From assembly GCF_000330505.1 (NCBI RefSeq), contig NW_004191777.1:618924-647015 (forward strand): 28,092 nucleotides of DNA, written 5' to 3'. Position numbers and translations under genes: made by a program. Of the stretch, positions 1 to 8,895 are shown one piece after another. Every line of letters begins with the position of its first letter. Position 1 is the first letter of the stretch. Under the pieces are notes generated by a model. It was given only the letters and a program-made list of their open reading frames with translations, was not told the DNA's origin and did no database searches. Source of the stretch: Entamoeba invadens IP1 (taxonomy: Eukaryota; Evosea; Mastigamoebida; Endamoebidae).

Positions 1-10
1 TTGTCAGCTG

Positions 11-568
11 TCATTTTATGAGTGTTCGGGTGCTGATTGAGTATTTCTCGTCTTTCTTTGGGGAGATTAAGAAGTGAGCCAAAAATGAGAGGACAGAGAT
101 TGAGAGGTGCGTAACGGTCACCACATAAAAGAGTTGAAATTTGGAGAAAGACACACAGTAAGTGTAGAGCGAGATCTGTGCGATTGCGAATAGCACTTGG
201 ACCACGTTTAATGTTGTTTTTGCCACAAAGTAGAATGGGGTGTTGTTGGGGTTTTGGTCGACGTGGAGAAAAATTGTCAGATAGTTCTGTGGAGGGGTTG
301 AGAGACTGTTGAATGTCGCAGATAGGACTGTCTTTTCTTCTGTTTGAAAGAGGAAATACATGAAGTGGAGACAGTGGTGGAATGTGAAGACAAGAACGTG
401 TACTAATGCCGCGATGCACGAGATGAATGGCGAGAGCCACGAAAGAAATGCGTTGACTGCGCTGAACAAGCCAGAATGAAGAAACACTCTGTCAACCAAC
501 ATTGGGCACGAGAGGTGCTTTTTCAATGACACTGAGGAAGCTGTCTTGTTCAGGTAGGTGGGTTCCAT
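11..568 (-). CDS. Multi-spanning membrane protein, unrecognised
   Basis: A 185-residue ORF from ATG (566-568) to TGA. It is strongly hydrophobic, with likely membrane segments near residues 34-50, 52-74, 112-137 and 143-168. The loop between the second and third segments is polar (about 76-110). The N-terminal 30 residues are hydrophilic, and the C-terminal tail (169-185) is short, basic and polar. I see no catalytic motif, cysteine pattern or signal peptide that names a family. It is probably an integral membrane protein of an internal or surface membrane; function is unknown. No intron is needed. The stop lies only 10 bases from the window edge, so a further exon outside the window cannot be excluded. 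Confidence 0.6.
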   Translation of the reverse strand: MEPTYLNKTASSVSLKKHLSCPMLVDRVFLHSGLFSAVNAFLSWLSPFISCIAALVHVLVFTFHHCLHFMYFLFQTEEKTVLSATFNSLSTPPQNYLTIFLHVDQNPNNTPFYFVAKTTLNVVQVLFAIAQISLYTYCVSFSKFQLFYVVTVTHLSISVLSFLAHFLISPKKDEKYSISTRTLIK

Positions 569-1118
569 TGTTTCTTTTCAGTTTTTTACTTTGCGACTTG
601 GTGGCTAATCCCTCACAAGCCCCCCTTTTTTTGCTTCTTTCTCTTGTTTGTTACAAATATTTTGCTCTATTTTCAACCGTTTTTCGCTCGAAATTTTAGT
701 ATTTTGTTATTATTATTTCTATAGTTTGGTATAGTTTATTATATAATAGAGAATGATAAATAATAGTTAATCACAAACTTTGAAGAAATGGAAAAAACAC
801 GAAATATAGTAAAGTTGTAATTAGTGGGTTTAATTGCTTCGATAAACAAATTATCAAAAATTTCACCATTATTGAGTAAATGAACGGGCTTCAAGAATCA
901 CGATGATGTAATTGAACAATAAAAAGACATTTTACTATAATTGGTAAACAAAGAAGACCCCAAAAACATCTGTTTTCTGTCATACTAATAATTGAAAGAC
1001 ATTGGTATTGAAATAGTTTAATTATTAATAAAAAATAGAATTAATTCAAAGTTGACTCTGTGAAACTTCAAAACAACAAGCTCAAATCAGTAAAGAGTTA
1101 TAAAATTAATACTGTGCG
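569..1118. other. Intergenic, AT-rich, no gene seen
   Basis: This spans from the start of the membrane-protein gene to the end of the SNARE gene. The first 130 bases are moderately GC-rich and T-rich on the + strand, and probably hold the upstream region of the - strand membrane-protein gene. The remainder is AT-rich without a convincing ORF. Confidence 0.5.
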
Positions 1119-1584
1119 TCACAGTACAAAAATGAGTATGAGAAGGATCACAAGGACAAGGATCAATCCGCCGACAACAAGTCCGATTTTCCAGTCTGTA
1201 TGTTATTCCTCATTTGAACGTACACTTTGAGGTTAAACAAATAAATAACAAACTACTCGACTTTTCGATGACCTTGTCGATCTTTTCTTTTGTTGAGACA
1301 ATTCTTTGGTCTGTGGTGTCGACTTGGTTTGACATTTCATTCAGCATCTGGTCTTGCTGGCTGATTTCATCGTTAATTGTCATTCCTATTTCGTGGACAG
1401 TTTTGACGTTTTCGTGGAGTTTGTCGAGTTGTGCGTCCTGCTTTTTGATGATTTGCTGCTGCCTATTTCTCTCGTTGTCGATGAAAAAATCGTTTTCTTC
1501 ACGCATATAGTCGTTCAGCTCTGTTTCTTGTGACGTGTTCATTGTTTGTTTATTTTGTCGTTGTGGGGGGATTGTTGTAGCCAT
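1119..1584 (-). CDS. Qc-SNARE, syntaxin 6/8-like, two exons
   Basis: The gene is complement(join(1119..1195,1254..1584)), giving 135 residues. The protein has a short polar N-terminus (1-38) and one SNARE heptad region (about 41-110). A membrane anchor (about 113-135) then ends at the C-terminus, so it is tail-anchored. The heptad segment resembles syntaxin 6 and Tlg1: QQQIIKKQDAQLDKL, then an ISQQDQML stretch whose second Q (near Q77) fits the central zero layer, then TDQRI. That makes it a Q-SNARE of the Qc class, expected in endosome/Golgi fusion complexes. There is no N-terminal three-helix domain, as in short Qc-SNAREs. The start is the first ATG (1582-1584). The anchor is encoded only after removal of a 58-nt intron; without splicing the ORF reads into a non-hydrophobic tail and stops. 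Confidence 0.85.
1196..1253 (-). other. Spliceosomal intron in the SNARE gene
   Basis: This 58-nt intron starts GTTTGTT and ends ACAG on the - strand. The 5' word is the usual Entamoeba donor. Removing it joins AGT-A to AC-TGG, keeping the frame (exons of 331 and 77 nt, 408 in total). It connects the SNARE motif to a 23-residue hydrophobic anchor that ends with a stop immediately after the membrane segment. Confidence 0.85.
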
Positions 1585-2489
1585 TTGTGTTTTCAAGTTT
1601 TAACTTTTTCTCGTTTTTGTTTTGGTATTTTGTTATTCTTTTTGTTATATCTGTGTCAATAAGATGTCGGTTTGGTTTGGGATATTTGATGTTTTGATTT
1701 TTCTGTATTATTATAATACAAAATAATAATAATAATATTATTATAAACTAAATAGTAACTTTATTATTACAAAATAATATTTAACTTAAAAGATATTGAT
1801 AATTGTTGTCACTCAACACAATTATTTAGAAAGAAAAACAAAGCATAAACATACAATGTAATAACTTTTATAAATAATTTTGATAATAATCATCTTATCA
1901 ATAAAGTTTCAAAAAAAATATTGTATAACAATAAGTTTTTGAATAAAATTACAGTCCCTCATACTAGCCTTACATATATATATGTAAATAAAAAACTTGT
2001 GTTCTAAAATTGTTTTTAATTATTTCTATTATATAAACAAAAAATAAATTTTTTATTTTATTTTATTTTTTATTTTTTTATTTGTTCCACATTAACCATA
2101 ACTATTTTTAAAATACAAATTTGATGTGTGGTATAAAAAACAATGTTATTTCACATTCTTATTTTTAGAGAAAAAAAGTATTTGATTTAATTAATAGATA
2201 TTTTTTAATAATAATATTTAATTTGACATTTCTAGTTAAATAATAATAATCAATATTATTGTACTAGTTTTAACAAATTAATTTTTAAATAAAGTAACAA
2301 TTTAAATAAATTATAATACAATAAATGATATTCCATTTTAAGTCTTTAAAATAAATATATTAGCAATAAGCAGTACATTTATTATTATAATATAATTAAA
2401 TAGAAGGTATTGCGATAAATGATTAGAAGTTGGTGAAGTGATACACACAACAAAGAAGAACAAAGCTATGTAAATTAGATAATTGATCA
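1585..2489. other. Intergenic, AT-rich with simple repeats
   Basis: No gene is seen. The stretch holds ATA/TTA-rich runs, a T4A-type low-complexity tract around 2040-2080, and a perfect 18-bp palindrome TTACATATATATATGTAA at 1970-1987. The 150 bases next to 1584 are T-rich on the + strand and should include the SNARE promoter. Confidence 0.5.
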
Positions 2490-3125
2490 TTATGCAGATT
2501 CCAAATCCACTATTTTTCTAGTACTAAGCATATCAGCGATTTCCTTGTCACACATTTGTAGAGTGTGTGTCAATTCCAAGTTGACTATATCAAAGAGATA
2601 ATCATTGATAAGACCCCCTTTGACGGCCATTTCCTGTACATTCATCAATAATTTTCCTTTGAAGAATATTCTTTCAAACCGTTCAATAGAAGCAGTTTTA
2701 CTTGACTTCCGCGACAACTTTGATTCGAAAAAGAATCCGAGTTCAAGTGCAATATCAAAGAGAAGGTTGTGCACGAATATTCTCTTGTTTTTCTCGTATC
2801 TTCTGAAGGCAGTTGCTTTCGATATTCCTTCCATCAATTCCTTCTCATAAATAGGTCTAAACTTCTCTTCAGTAATTCGCATCACTTCAATTTCATCGCC
2901 CACAAAGTGTAGGGTTTTGACTTTAGCGCAACACAGTCCGACACTTGATTGTTTTCTTGGTCTTACAAGTGTGATGTGGCAAAATTGGTTAATGAGTGCA
3001 ACTAAAATAGCCTCTTGAAAGCATTCCATGTCCTTGACTACTTTCTTCTGAGTGAGGTACTTTGGGTCGTTGTAAGCTCTTCGGGATGGTTTAGATGACG
3101 CACACGATGTAGAGTCGAATGACAT
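2490..3125 (-). CDS. Orphan family protein, member A
   Basis: A 211-residue protein, probably soluble, without signal peptide or membrane segment. I do not recognise the family, but it is clearly paralogous to the gene at 6805-7635. Shared landmarks in order are: a hydrophobic strand-like stretch LVALINQFCHITL (41-53), an acidic helix with EEKF and EKEL (87-97), and FRRYEKNKR (107-115). These are followed by LxxDxxxELGFFFxxKLxRxSxKT (121-144) and ERxxxIF (148-154). The basic RR-KNKR segment followed by a conserved helix could be a nucleic-acid-binding region, but that is a guess. The start chosen is ATG at 3123-3125. The ORF is open upstream of it without another ATG, while a TATA-like box and an initiator word sit just upstream of this ATG. 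Confidence 0.7.
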   Translation of the reverse strand: MSFDSTSCASSKPSRRAYNDPKYLTQKKVVKDMECFQEAILVALINQFCHITLVRPRKQSSVGLCCAKVKTLHFVGDEIEVMRITEEKFRPIYEKELMEGISKATAFRRYEKNKRIFVHNLLFDIALELGFFFESKLSRKSSKTASIERFERIFFKGKLLMNVQEMAVKGGLINDYLFDIVNLELTHTLQMCDKEIADMLSTRKIVDLESA

Positions 3126-3127
3126 AA

Positions 3128-3160
3128 CTATCAATTTTTCTAAGAACCTTTTTATACCTT
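3128..3160 (-). promoter_or_regulatory. Core promoter of orphan gene A
   Basis: On the - strand, AAAAATTGA (3131-3139) lies 5 nt before the ATG and resembles the Entamoeba initiator AAAAATTCA. AAGGTATAAAAAGG (3147-3160) just upstream is TATA-like. The arrangement implies a very short 5' leader, normal in Entamoeba, and supports the ATG at 3125. Confidence 0.45.
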
Positions 3161-4559
3161 TTGTTTCTAAAACAAAGAGTGGCAATTTTGGCTCTTTAGA
3201 TAGGTATTTTTTCTTTTCTGTTTCATATCATTATCACCACCCCTCTTGCAGTCAAAGACACTCTTTTTTTTATTCTTCACACCACCCGTTTTTTTCTGTG
3301 ACTGGGTGGTATTAGACACTCTAATTTGGTGGGCTCTGCCTTTTGAAATGCAGCCAAGTCTTCCTTCTCGTCATCCCGTCGCATGCTCACCCCTCAGACA
3401 ATTCATATATGTTCCACTATTAACAGCCAAACACTCGGGATTTTACCGTTTCTTCTCGCCAAATTTGTGATAAAAAATGGAAGACAAGTTCCACTCTTTT
3501 TTGGTTCTCCTTCACAAAAAAAGAGGACAATAACGTGCGTCGAATAAGGCCAATAATTTGGGTATTCACTGGGAGTATAAACAGGATTGTCTCGCAAATT
3601 TGAAATTGTGTTTTATTTGCCCGATTTTGCAGTTAAACTTGACGAACAATTCAGTAATCTTGAAATTGAAATAATAAATTTGCAAAAGTAAAAATAAATT
3701 ATTAAAAAAGCAGTTTTGGGCTGTTTATGCAATTTTTTACCATCACATATAAGAAACAAAGTCGAAGTAGTCCTTCTATTGTTTGTTTATTATTTTAATA
3801 TTATTTTTAAACAATTTTTTTAAAAATTTATCCCGATTTTTGATTGTTTTTTGTTAATTTAAAAAAATGATTTTTTTTTAATAATACCATAATAATAACT
3901 TATTTGTTATTTTATATTTAAATAGAAAAAAAAAACAATATAATATCTATAGTTTAAAATATTAAACGAATTAAGTAATTGTACTGTTGAAAGATTAATT
4001 CCATTTGAACTTCTTGCTCCAAATATGGTATTTTAATATCTGATTTGAGATTAAAAATATTAGAATTATTTTTTCTCATACTTCCAAAATTATATTTTTG
4101 GGAATTTTGAGACAATTTTCGGCTTTTTTTTCGTTTGTAAATTTTGACGAATAATTTTGGTTTTATTGGCGCAATATTATTGGTTTTTATCCCATTTTTT
4201 GAATAAAATTTCCAAATTAAAATAAATTGGATAAAAATATGCACAAATGGCGAGGTTTGGTAATTAACTTAAAAATATGTAGTAAAGAAATTATAATATT
4301 ATAGTAATAAAAGATTACTCATACAAAAAAGCAATAAAAAAACAATTCCCGTTTTGTTAGTCGGATGACAAGGATGGATTGTTGATCATTTTTGGATGAT
4401 CCATAATTGATGTTTTTCCTTTTTATATAGTATTTATAATAGTAAAAGTGTTATAAAATAATCGAAAATATTTAAAAAGATGATTTGAAAATTGATTTTA
4501 TAAAAACCAAATTAGCTAAAAGAAGCACAACCCATAATTAGGTTTTTCAAATTCGAAAC

Positions 4560-4583
4560 ACAAAACGATGCACATCGTTTTGT
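4560..4583. repeat. Perfect 11-bp hairpin, 2-nt loop
   Basis: ACAAAACGATG (4560-4570) and its exact complement CATCGTTTTGT (4573-4583) are separated by CA. The stem includes GC pairs and is not a simple AT palindrome. It is in intergenic DNA more than 1 kb from any called gene; role unknown. Confidence 0.6.
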
Positions 4584-5703
4584 ATTGAAAAGTCGGGAAT
4601 GAAAAAGAGATGGTGTTTATTTTTAAAATACAGTTTTGAAAAAATTGAACCTTTAGTGGAATATCACAATATCATAGATAAAAAGGTCTTTTTTGTCTGA
4701 AAAAGAAGGAAAAAACAAGTCAATGAATGGAGCAAAACTCTTGTGATTAAAGTTCAATAACTTCAGATTTTTTCCATTAATTCTGATTTTTGAAAATTCA
4801 ATATCATTTTCTAATTTATATTACTATTTATTTACAAAATGTTATTTTAATTAAAATAAAATCAGAAAATATTTAAATGGTTACGAAATGTTTTAGTTAT
4901 AAACTATATGATTTTTAAGTTTTGTTGAACGATCTTTTTAGTTCGTTATAAAGAAAAAGTTGAGTGATCTTCTTCTTTTCATATTCATTTTCAACTTTTT
5001 ATGTTTGAAAAAGGCATTTTTTGTTTGTTTTATTTGATTGAACTTATTTAAAATGATACAATTTTTGTTTGTGAATTTTTTATTATTTGTTATTAATTGA
5101 TATATATTTAAAAAAAACTAATAAATTAAAAAAATTAAAGACATTGAATATTTATATAATAAAAAATCAAATTATAATTATTGATTTTAAAATTTAATAT
5201 ATTTTTGTTTAATATATAAACTTTTTTTATAAAATAAACAATTATGATCAATTAATAAAAATAACTATTAATTATTTATATAAAAACAATATTTATAAAC
5301 ACTTTAATTATTATTATAATATAAAATAGTATTGTTTTTACATCAAACTGGGAACTTAAATTGTGTGATGTTTGAAACTTTAAAAATTCTGTTTAACCTC
5401 AAGATCTTTTTTTTATTTCAAAAACAACAAAGAGACACTTCAAATAATTATTTTCAACTATAAAAATGGTTCTTCTCACCTTATTTTTTGTTTGTCTCTA
5501 TGATTTTTGTGTAAATCACAAAAGTTGAAAGAGGATTTGATTAATTAAGTCCGATTAAAAATTCCCTATAATTTCTATTCAAAACTTGCCATTTTCTCTT
5601 AAATTGTCATTACGGATAATTATTTAGTCCAAAAATGCATAATGTAGCCAACATAAAAACATCACATTGTGATTATTTCTCATTATTTTTTACTCATAAA
5701 GAA

Positions 5704-5711
5704 ATTGAACT
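5704..5711 (+). promoter_or_regulatory. GAAC-like element
   Basis: ATTGAACT lies 16 nt before the ATG at 5728 and matches 7 of 8 bases of the Entamoeba GAAC core-promoter element AATGAACT. It is followed by a T-rich and A-rich leader. This supports transcription of the small gene downstream. It is a short motif, so chance occurrence is possible. Confidence 0.35.
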
Positions 5712-5727
5712 GAATTTTTAAAGTAAA

Positions 5728-5961
5728 ATGGCTTATTACGATCCGATCTATGGAGGTTGCCCACCAGTCGTCCCAGTAGTCCCAACAATGGCTGGGTACC
5801 CAGTTGGATGTGGAATGGTACCACCAGTTGTTCCTATGGCCCCTCCAATGGTTGGCCCTATGGTCACACCAATGGTCACTCCGATGGTAGCTCCCATGAC
5901 GATGGGTGGTTATCCGATGGGAGGGATGCCAATGGGACCAGCTGGTTATGCTGGATTTTGA
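5728..5961 (+). CDS. Small Pro/Met/Val/Gly-rich repeat protein
   Basis: A 77-residue protein starting MAYYDPIYGGCPP and consisting almost wholly of Pro, Met, Val, Gly and Tyr. Residues 40-55 are four tetrapeptides PMVG, PMVT, PMVT, PMVA, encoded by four 12-bp DNA repeats (5845-5892). The C-terminal part is GYPMGG-MPMG-PAGYAGF. There is no signal peptide, no membrane helix and only two cysteines. The segment is much more GC-rich than the surrounding intergenic DNA, its ATG follows a GAAC-like box and an A-rich leader, and a TAATTTT-type 3' signal follows at about 5983, so I take it as a real gene. The composition suggests a disordered or self-associating protein; function unknown. Confidence 0.65.
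   Translation: MAYYDPIYGGCPPVVPVVPTMAGYPVGCGMVPPVVPMAPPMVGPMVTPMVTPMVAPMTMGGYPMGGMPMGPAGYAGF
5845..5892 (+). repeat. 12-bp coding minisatellite, 4 copies
   Basis: Four in-frame 12-bp units of the form CCNATGGTNRCN (5845, 5857, 5869, 5881), each encoding Pro-Met-Val followed by Gly, Thr or Ala. The differences are mostly at third positions, showing that the units are not brand-new copies. Confidence 0.7.
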
Positions 5962-6804
5962 TTAACATATTTTTACACCATTTTAATTTTCAATTACACA
6001 CGCCTTTCATCCAAAACATGATATTGTACACTCTCGTTTTTAAAAGCTATTAACACGTTCAAAACAGAAACGTAATAATAGAAAGTTTTTATTTTTTTCT
6101 TTTACCTAAACCCTTTTTTTGCCTTCATACACAAAACAAATTTTTGAAATTTTTTATTTTTTTTATCAACTCAAATTTGAATTGTATATTTTATTGTCAC
6201 ACAAATAAACATGAATGAGTTTATTTGTGTTAAACAAGAGCAAAGCATTAGAAAGAAAAATGGGGTCTAATGATGGTTTAATATATTTGGTTTTTTATAA
6301 AAAGTATATTATCATTTGATTATAACGATATTGGTGTTTATATTGTCGTTATATTTGTAAATGTGACTATTTGACATTGTTTGTCATAAAGTGGATTGAC
6401 GATGTAGCGTTTTTTGTTTTAATGTTGTAACACAATAAAGCGATATGAAATTTCGTCCAAAAAGATTATTTTTGATCAATCTTAAGTAATTGAGTTATCA
6501 TTTGTTAATTATTTTAAGTAAAATAAAACTGACTATTGGCCGGTTTGGGTTAGAAAGGGGTTTTGGAATAAAAAATAATAAAAAATGATTTGGACAATTT
6601 CCTTTTTACTTATTTTTCTTCTTAAAAAAAGTTTTGGGTTGTGAAAGTGTTAAATGTGTAATAATTTAATAAATTTTTAGCTATATCTAAAAGAAGAATT
6701 GAAAAATTTAAAGTAAAATTCTTATTAAAATTATTCCATTCTTTTTAAAAATAGAATATAATAAATTAAATAGTATAGTAACTAAAAGACCAAATGCAAT
6801 CAAA
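5962..6804. other. Intergenic, with two hairpins
   Basis: No gene is seen. It contains the 3' flank of the small repeat-protein gene, a 12-bp hairpin at 6199-6230, a weaker 8-bp inverted repeat (TATAACGA at 6321-6328, TCGTTATA at 6346-6353), and AT-rich sequence up to the end of orphan gene B. Confidence 0.5.
6199..6230. repeat. Perfect 12-bp hairpin, 8-nt loop
   Basis: ACACAAATAAAC (6199-6210), loop ATGAATGA, then GTTTATTTGTGT (6219-6230). It is about 240 bp downstream of the small repeat-protein stop and matches in geometry two other hairpins in this window, at 24498 and 26370. Confidence 0.65.
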
Positions 6805-7635
6805 TCAGTTATTCATAAACAAAGAGATGTCAAGTTCTTTTGGCTTTAGAACAAATGTTTTATCAATAATAAGCCTTTTTGTGATATGCATATTGATCTT
6901 TAATCCTACATCAAATATCTGCTCTTTATCCATGATCCAAGTATTATTGAGAAATATGGATGTGATCCTTTCAAGTTGAATAGTCTTTTTAGATGGTCTT
7001 GGCAATTTATAATTGAAAAAGTATCCTTCTTCTATACACAAATCAGCCATTAAGTGCAACATCGACGTCCTGCGATTCTTATCAAATCGCCTGATGGCTG
7101 CTTGTCTATTGACCCCGCTCTTTAGATCTTCTTCTAACGTCTGCCGACATTTCTGATCTGCTATTTCGAACACCCCGATTGTCTGAGTTTCACTAGATAG
7201 GGAAAGAACTATAGGAATGGGAATAGTCTTTGTTGTTTGTTTTTTCTGTGCTTTCAAAGTGATTGCATATTTCTTATTAAGAAGTGACACCAAAACAGCT
7301 TGTTGGCAGACTGGATAAAACTTTGAGTCGAGACAATCGGTGGGATTTTCTTTTATTGAAATTGTTGGTCTTTGAAGGATCACTTGAACACAATTGTCGG
7401 ATTGTTTTGAAGTTTGAACAATTTGAGACACACTTTGACTTTCATGAGTATTACAAAATAGCACTTTGGAGTCTTCGGTTGTTTTTGAAAGAGATGAATC
7501 AAATTGTTGAGGAAAAAGTTTATACGTAAATTGTTCGGTAGGAAGAAGAGAATAGGACGTGTTTAAACTGTCATGTTGTGAAGAATACTCTGTGGATGGG
7601 AAAGGATTCACAAAAGTAAGATCTGTTGGCTTCAT
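6805..7635 (-). CDS. Orphan family protein, member B
   Basis: A 276-residue protein paralogous to the 211-residue protein at 2490-3125. The N-terminal ~100 residues are polar, rich in Ser/Thr/Gln/Pro, and unique to this copy. The shared domain occupies about 108-235: VLVSLLNKKYAITLKAQKKQ, then IADQKCRQTLEEDL, then IRRFDKNRR (181-189), MADLCIEEGYFFNYKLPRPSKKT, and LERITSIF. Spacing between landmarks is nearly the same as in member A, but identity looks low, so the duplication is old or the family evolves fast. No membrane segment or known catalytic motif. The start is the first ATG in the frame (7633-7635). The frame is open upstream to a stop at 7714-7716 and contains a TTAG that could be a splice acceptor, so an extra 5' exon is possible. 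Confidence 0.7.
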   Translation of the reverse strand: MKPTDLTFVNPFPSTEYSSQHDSLNTSYSLLPTEQFTYKLFPQQFDSSLSKTTEDSKVLFCNTHESQSVSQIVQTSKQSDNCVQVILQRPTISIKENPTDCLDSKFYPVCQQAVLVSLLNKKYAITLKAQKKQTTKTIPIPIVLSLSSETQTIGVFEIADQKCRQTLEEDLKSGVNRQAAIRRFDKNRRTSMLHLMADLCIEEGYFFNYKLPRPSKKTIQLERITSIFLNNTWIMDKEQIFDVGLKINMHITKRLIIDKTFVLKPKELDISLFMNN

Positions 7636-8895
7636 GGACGTTGGGGAAGTATAGAGGAAGTGCCACAACGAGTTGTTGAGGATATCTAAGGAAGCCGATC
7701 CCCGAGGTGTTGTCTATTAATATAATGAGTGTTTTTTGGGTAATATCAATGGCAATTATTACACAAATATGAATTCAAAACAAGTCTAAATTTAAGACCA
7801 AAAAACAATTATTTAGTAATAATTATATTATATAAAAATATAGTTATTTGTTATTATCAGCTATAAATAGGTGTTCAACAGAATGTTTTGTCCCAAAGAT
7901 AAAAGTAGAAAGAATATTTTGTCATTTTAAATACAATTTGGAAGTTTGTGAATGATAACATATTTAAGGAGAACAATAAAAATATAATACTGGTAAATGT
8001 TTTAATACATTTAATTCAGTATTTCGTCTTCAATTATTGACATTCAAATTCACATGTTTTAAAAACAAATTGCAATTGGGATTGCCACTTTATTCAAAAA
8101 ACATCCTATTGCACTTTATTTATTTGTTTATCTTTCCGATGATAGTATAATTCAGTGTATCCAAATTATATGTTTATAAAAAATAAATTATTCTTTTACA
8201 TATTAATAATTGATAAAAAAATAATATAAAAAATAATAATGTTTTATTGTTTGTTTATTATTAATACAATCCAAATGGTTTTATTTATAACAATCTTAAA
8301 CATGATAATGACAAGTGCTCCAAATATATCGTTTTGATTTAATAATTTCGTGTGTAGCTAATTTATAAGACTGCAATAATTTATTATTTTAGATGGTTTG
8401 GGGTACTTATTAATTATTATTATCATTATTAAATTTAATAATTATATAATTTAATTTGATTATCTTGAAATTTAAATAGATTGTTTTTAGAATTATAAAA
8501 GGAAAATGATCTGTTCCAAAAATATATTAATTTTTTATATAGATTTTTAATAATTAAATTATACAATTTTTATAATTAAAACAAAAACTATATTTTCGGT
8601 GGATATAACAATCTAGTTATAACAAATTGGAGATTCTTCCAATTATCTTTTAATTCAACACAATAATAAAATATTAACAAAGTTAGGTAAACATTTTTTG
8701 TTTTTTGTATTGAAATAGTAATATTTTATAATAATTTTATATTATATTTTTATTACTCTTTTGATACCATTTTTATTATATTCAAATTAAAACATATAGT
8801 TTATTTTTTCCTAACAGATATTGAAGTTACAAATAGTTTTTTTAAACCACAATTTAAAAAATGTTTTATAGATTAAAAAACTAACTAAAAAAACC
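7636..8895. other. Divergent intergenic region
   Basis: It separates orphan gene B (-) from the PDI-like gene (+), so it should carry both promoters. It is extremely AT-rich with poly-A/T tracts. No ORF starting with ATG looks coding and no RNA gene is apparent. Confidence 0.5.

Larger units (their letters stand above)
3161..5727. other. Long intergenic region
   Basis: This 2.6-kb stretch has no gene I can support. Positions about 3230-3640 are distinctly less AT-rich than the rest and hold a 7-bp inverted repeat, ACCACCC at 3281-3287 and GGGTGGT at 3304-3310. The word AGACACTCT occurs twice near there. From 3650 on it is very AT-rich. An open frame at 3954-4244 (-) has Lys/Asn/Ile-rich composition typical of translated AT-rich DNA and is not called. 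A perfect hairpin lies at 4560-4583 and weaker AT-rich hairpins at 5163-5188. Confidence 0.5.

Noticed and set aside
1970..1987. 18-bp palindrome TTACATATATATATGTAA
   Set aside because: An (AT)n-based palindrome is expected by chance in such DNA; recorded only as part of the intergenic description.
3403..3597. Open frame on the - strand, about 64 codons
   Set aside because: It begins with TTG, has no family resemblance or promoter support, and overlaps an open frame on the other strand. Treated as non-coding.
3954..4244. Lys/Asn/Ile-rich open frame of about 96 codons (-)
   Set aside because: Composition is that of translated AT-rich DNA, with no domain and no clear promoter words.
7636..7716. 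N-terminal extension of orphan gene B by an upstream exon using TTAG as acceptor
   Set aside because: The frame is open, but no upstream ATG exon with a GTTTGT-type donor could be found, so the first ATG was kept.
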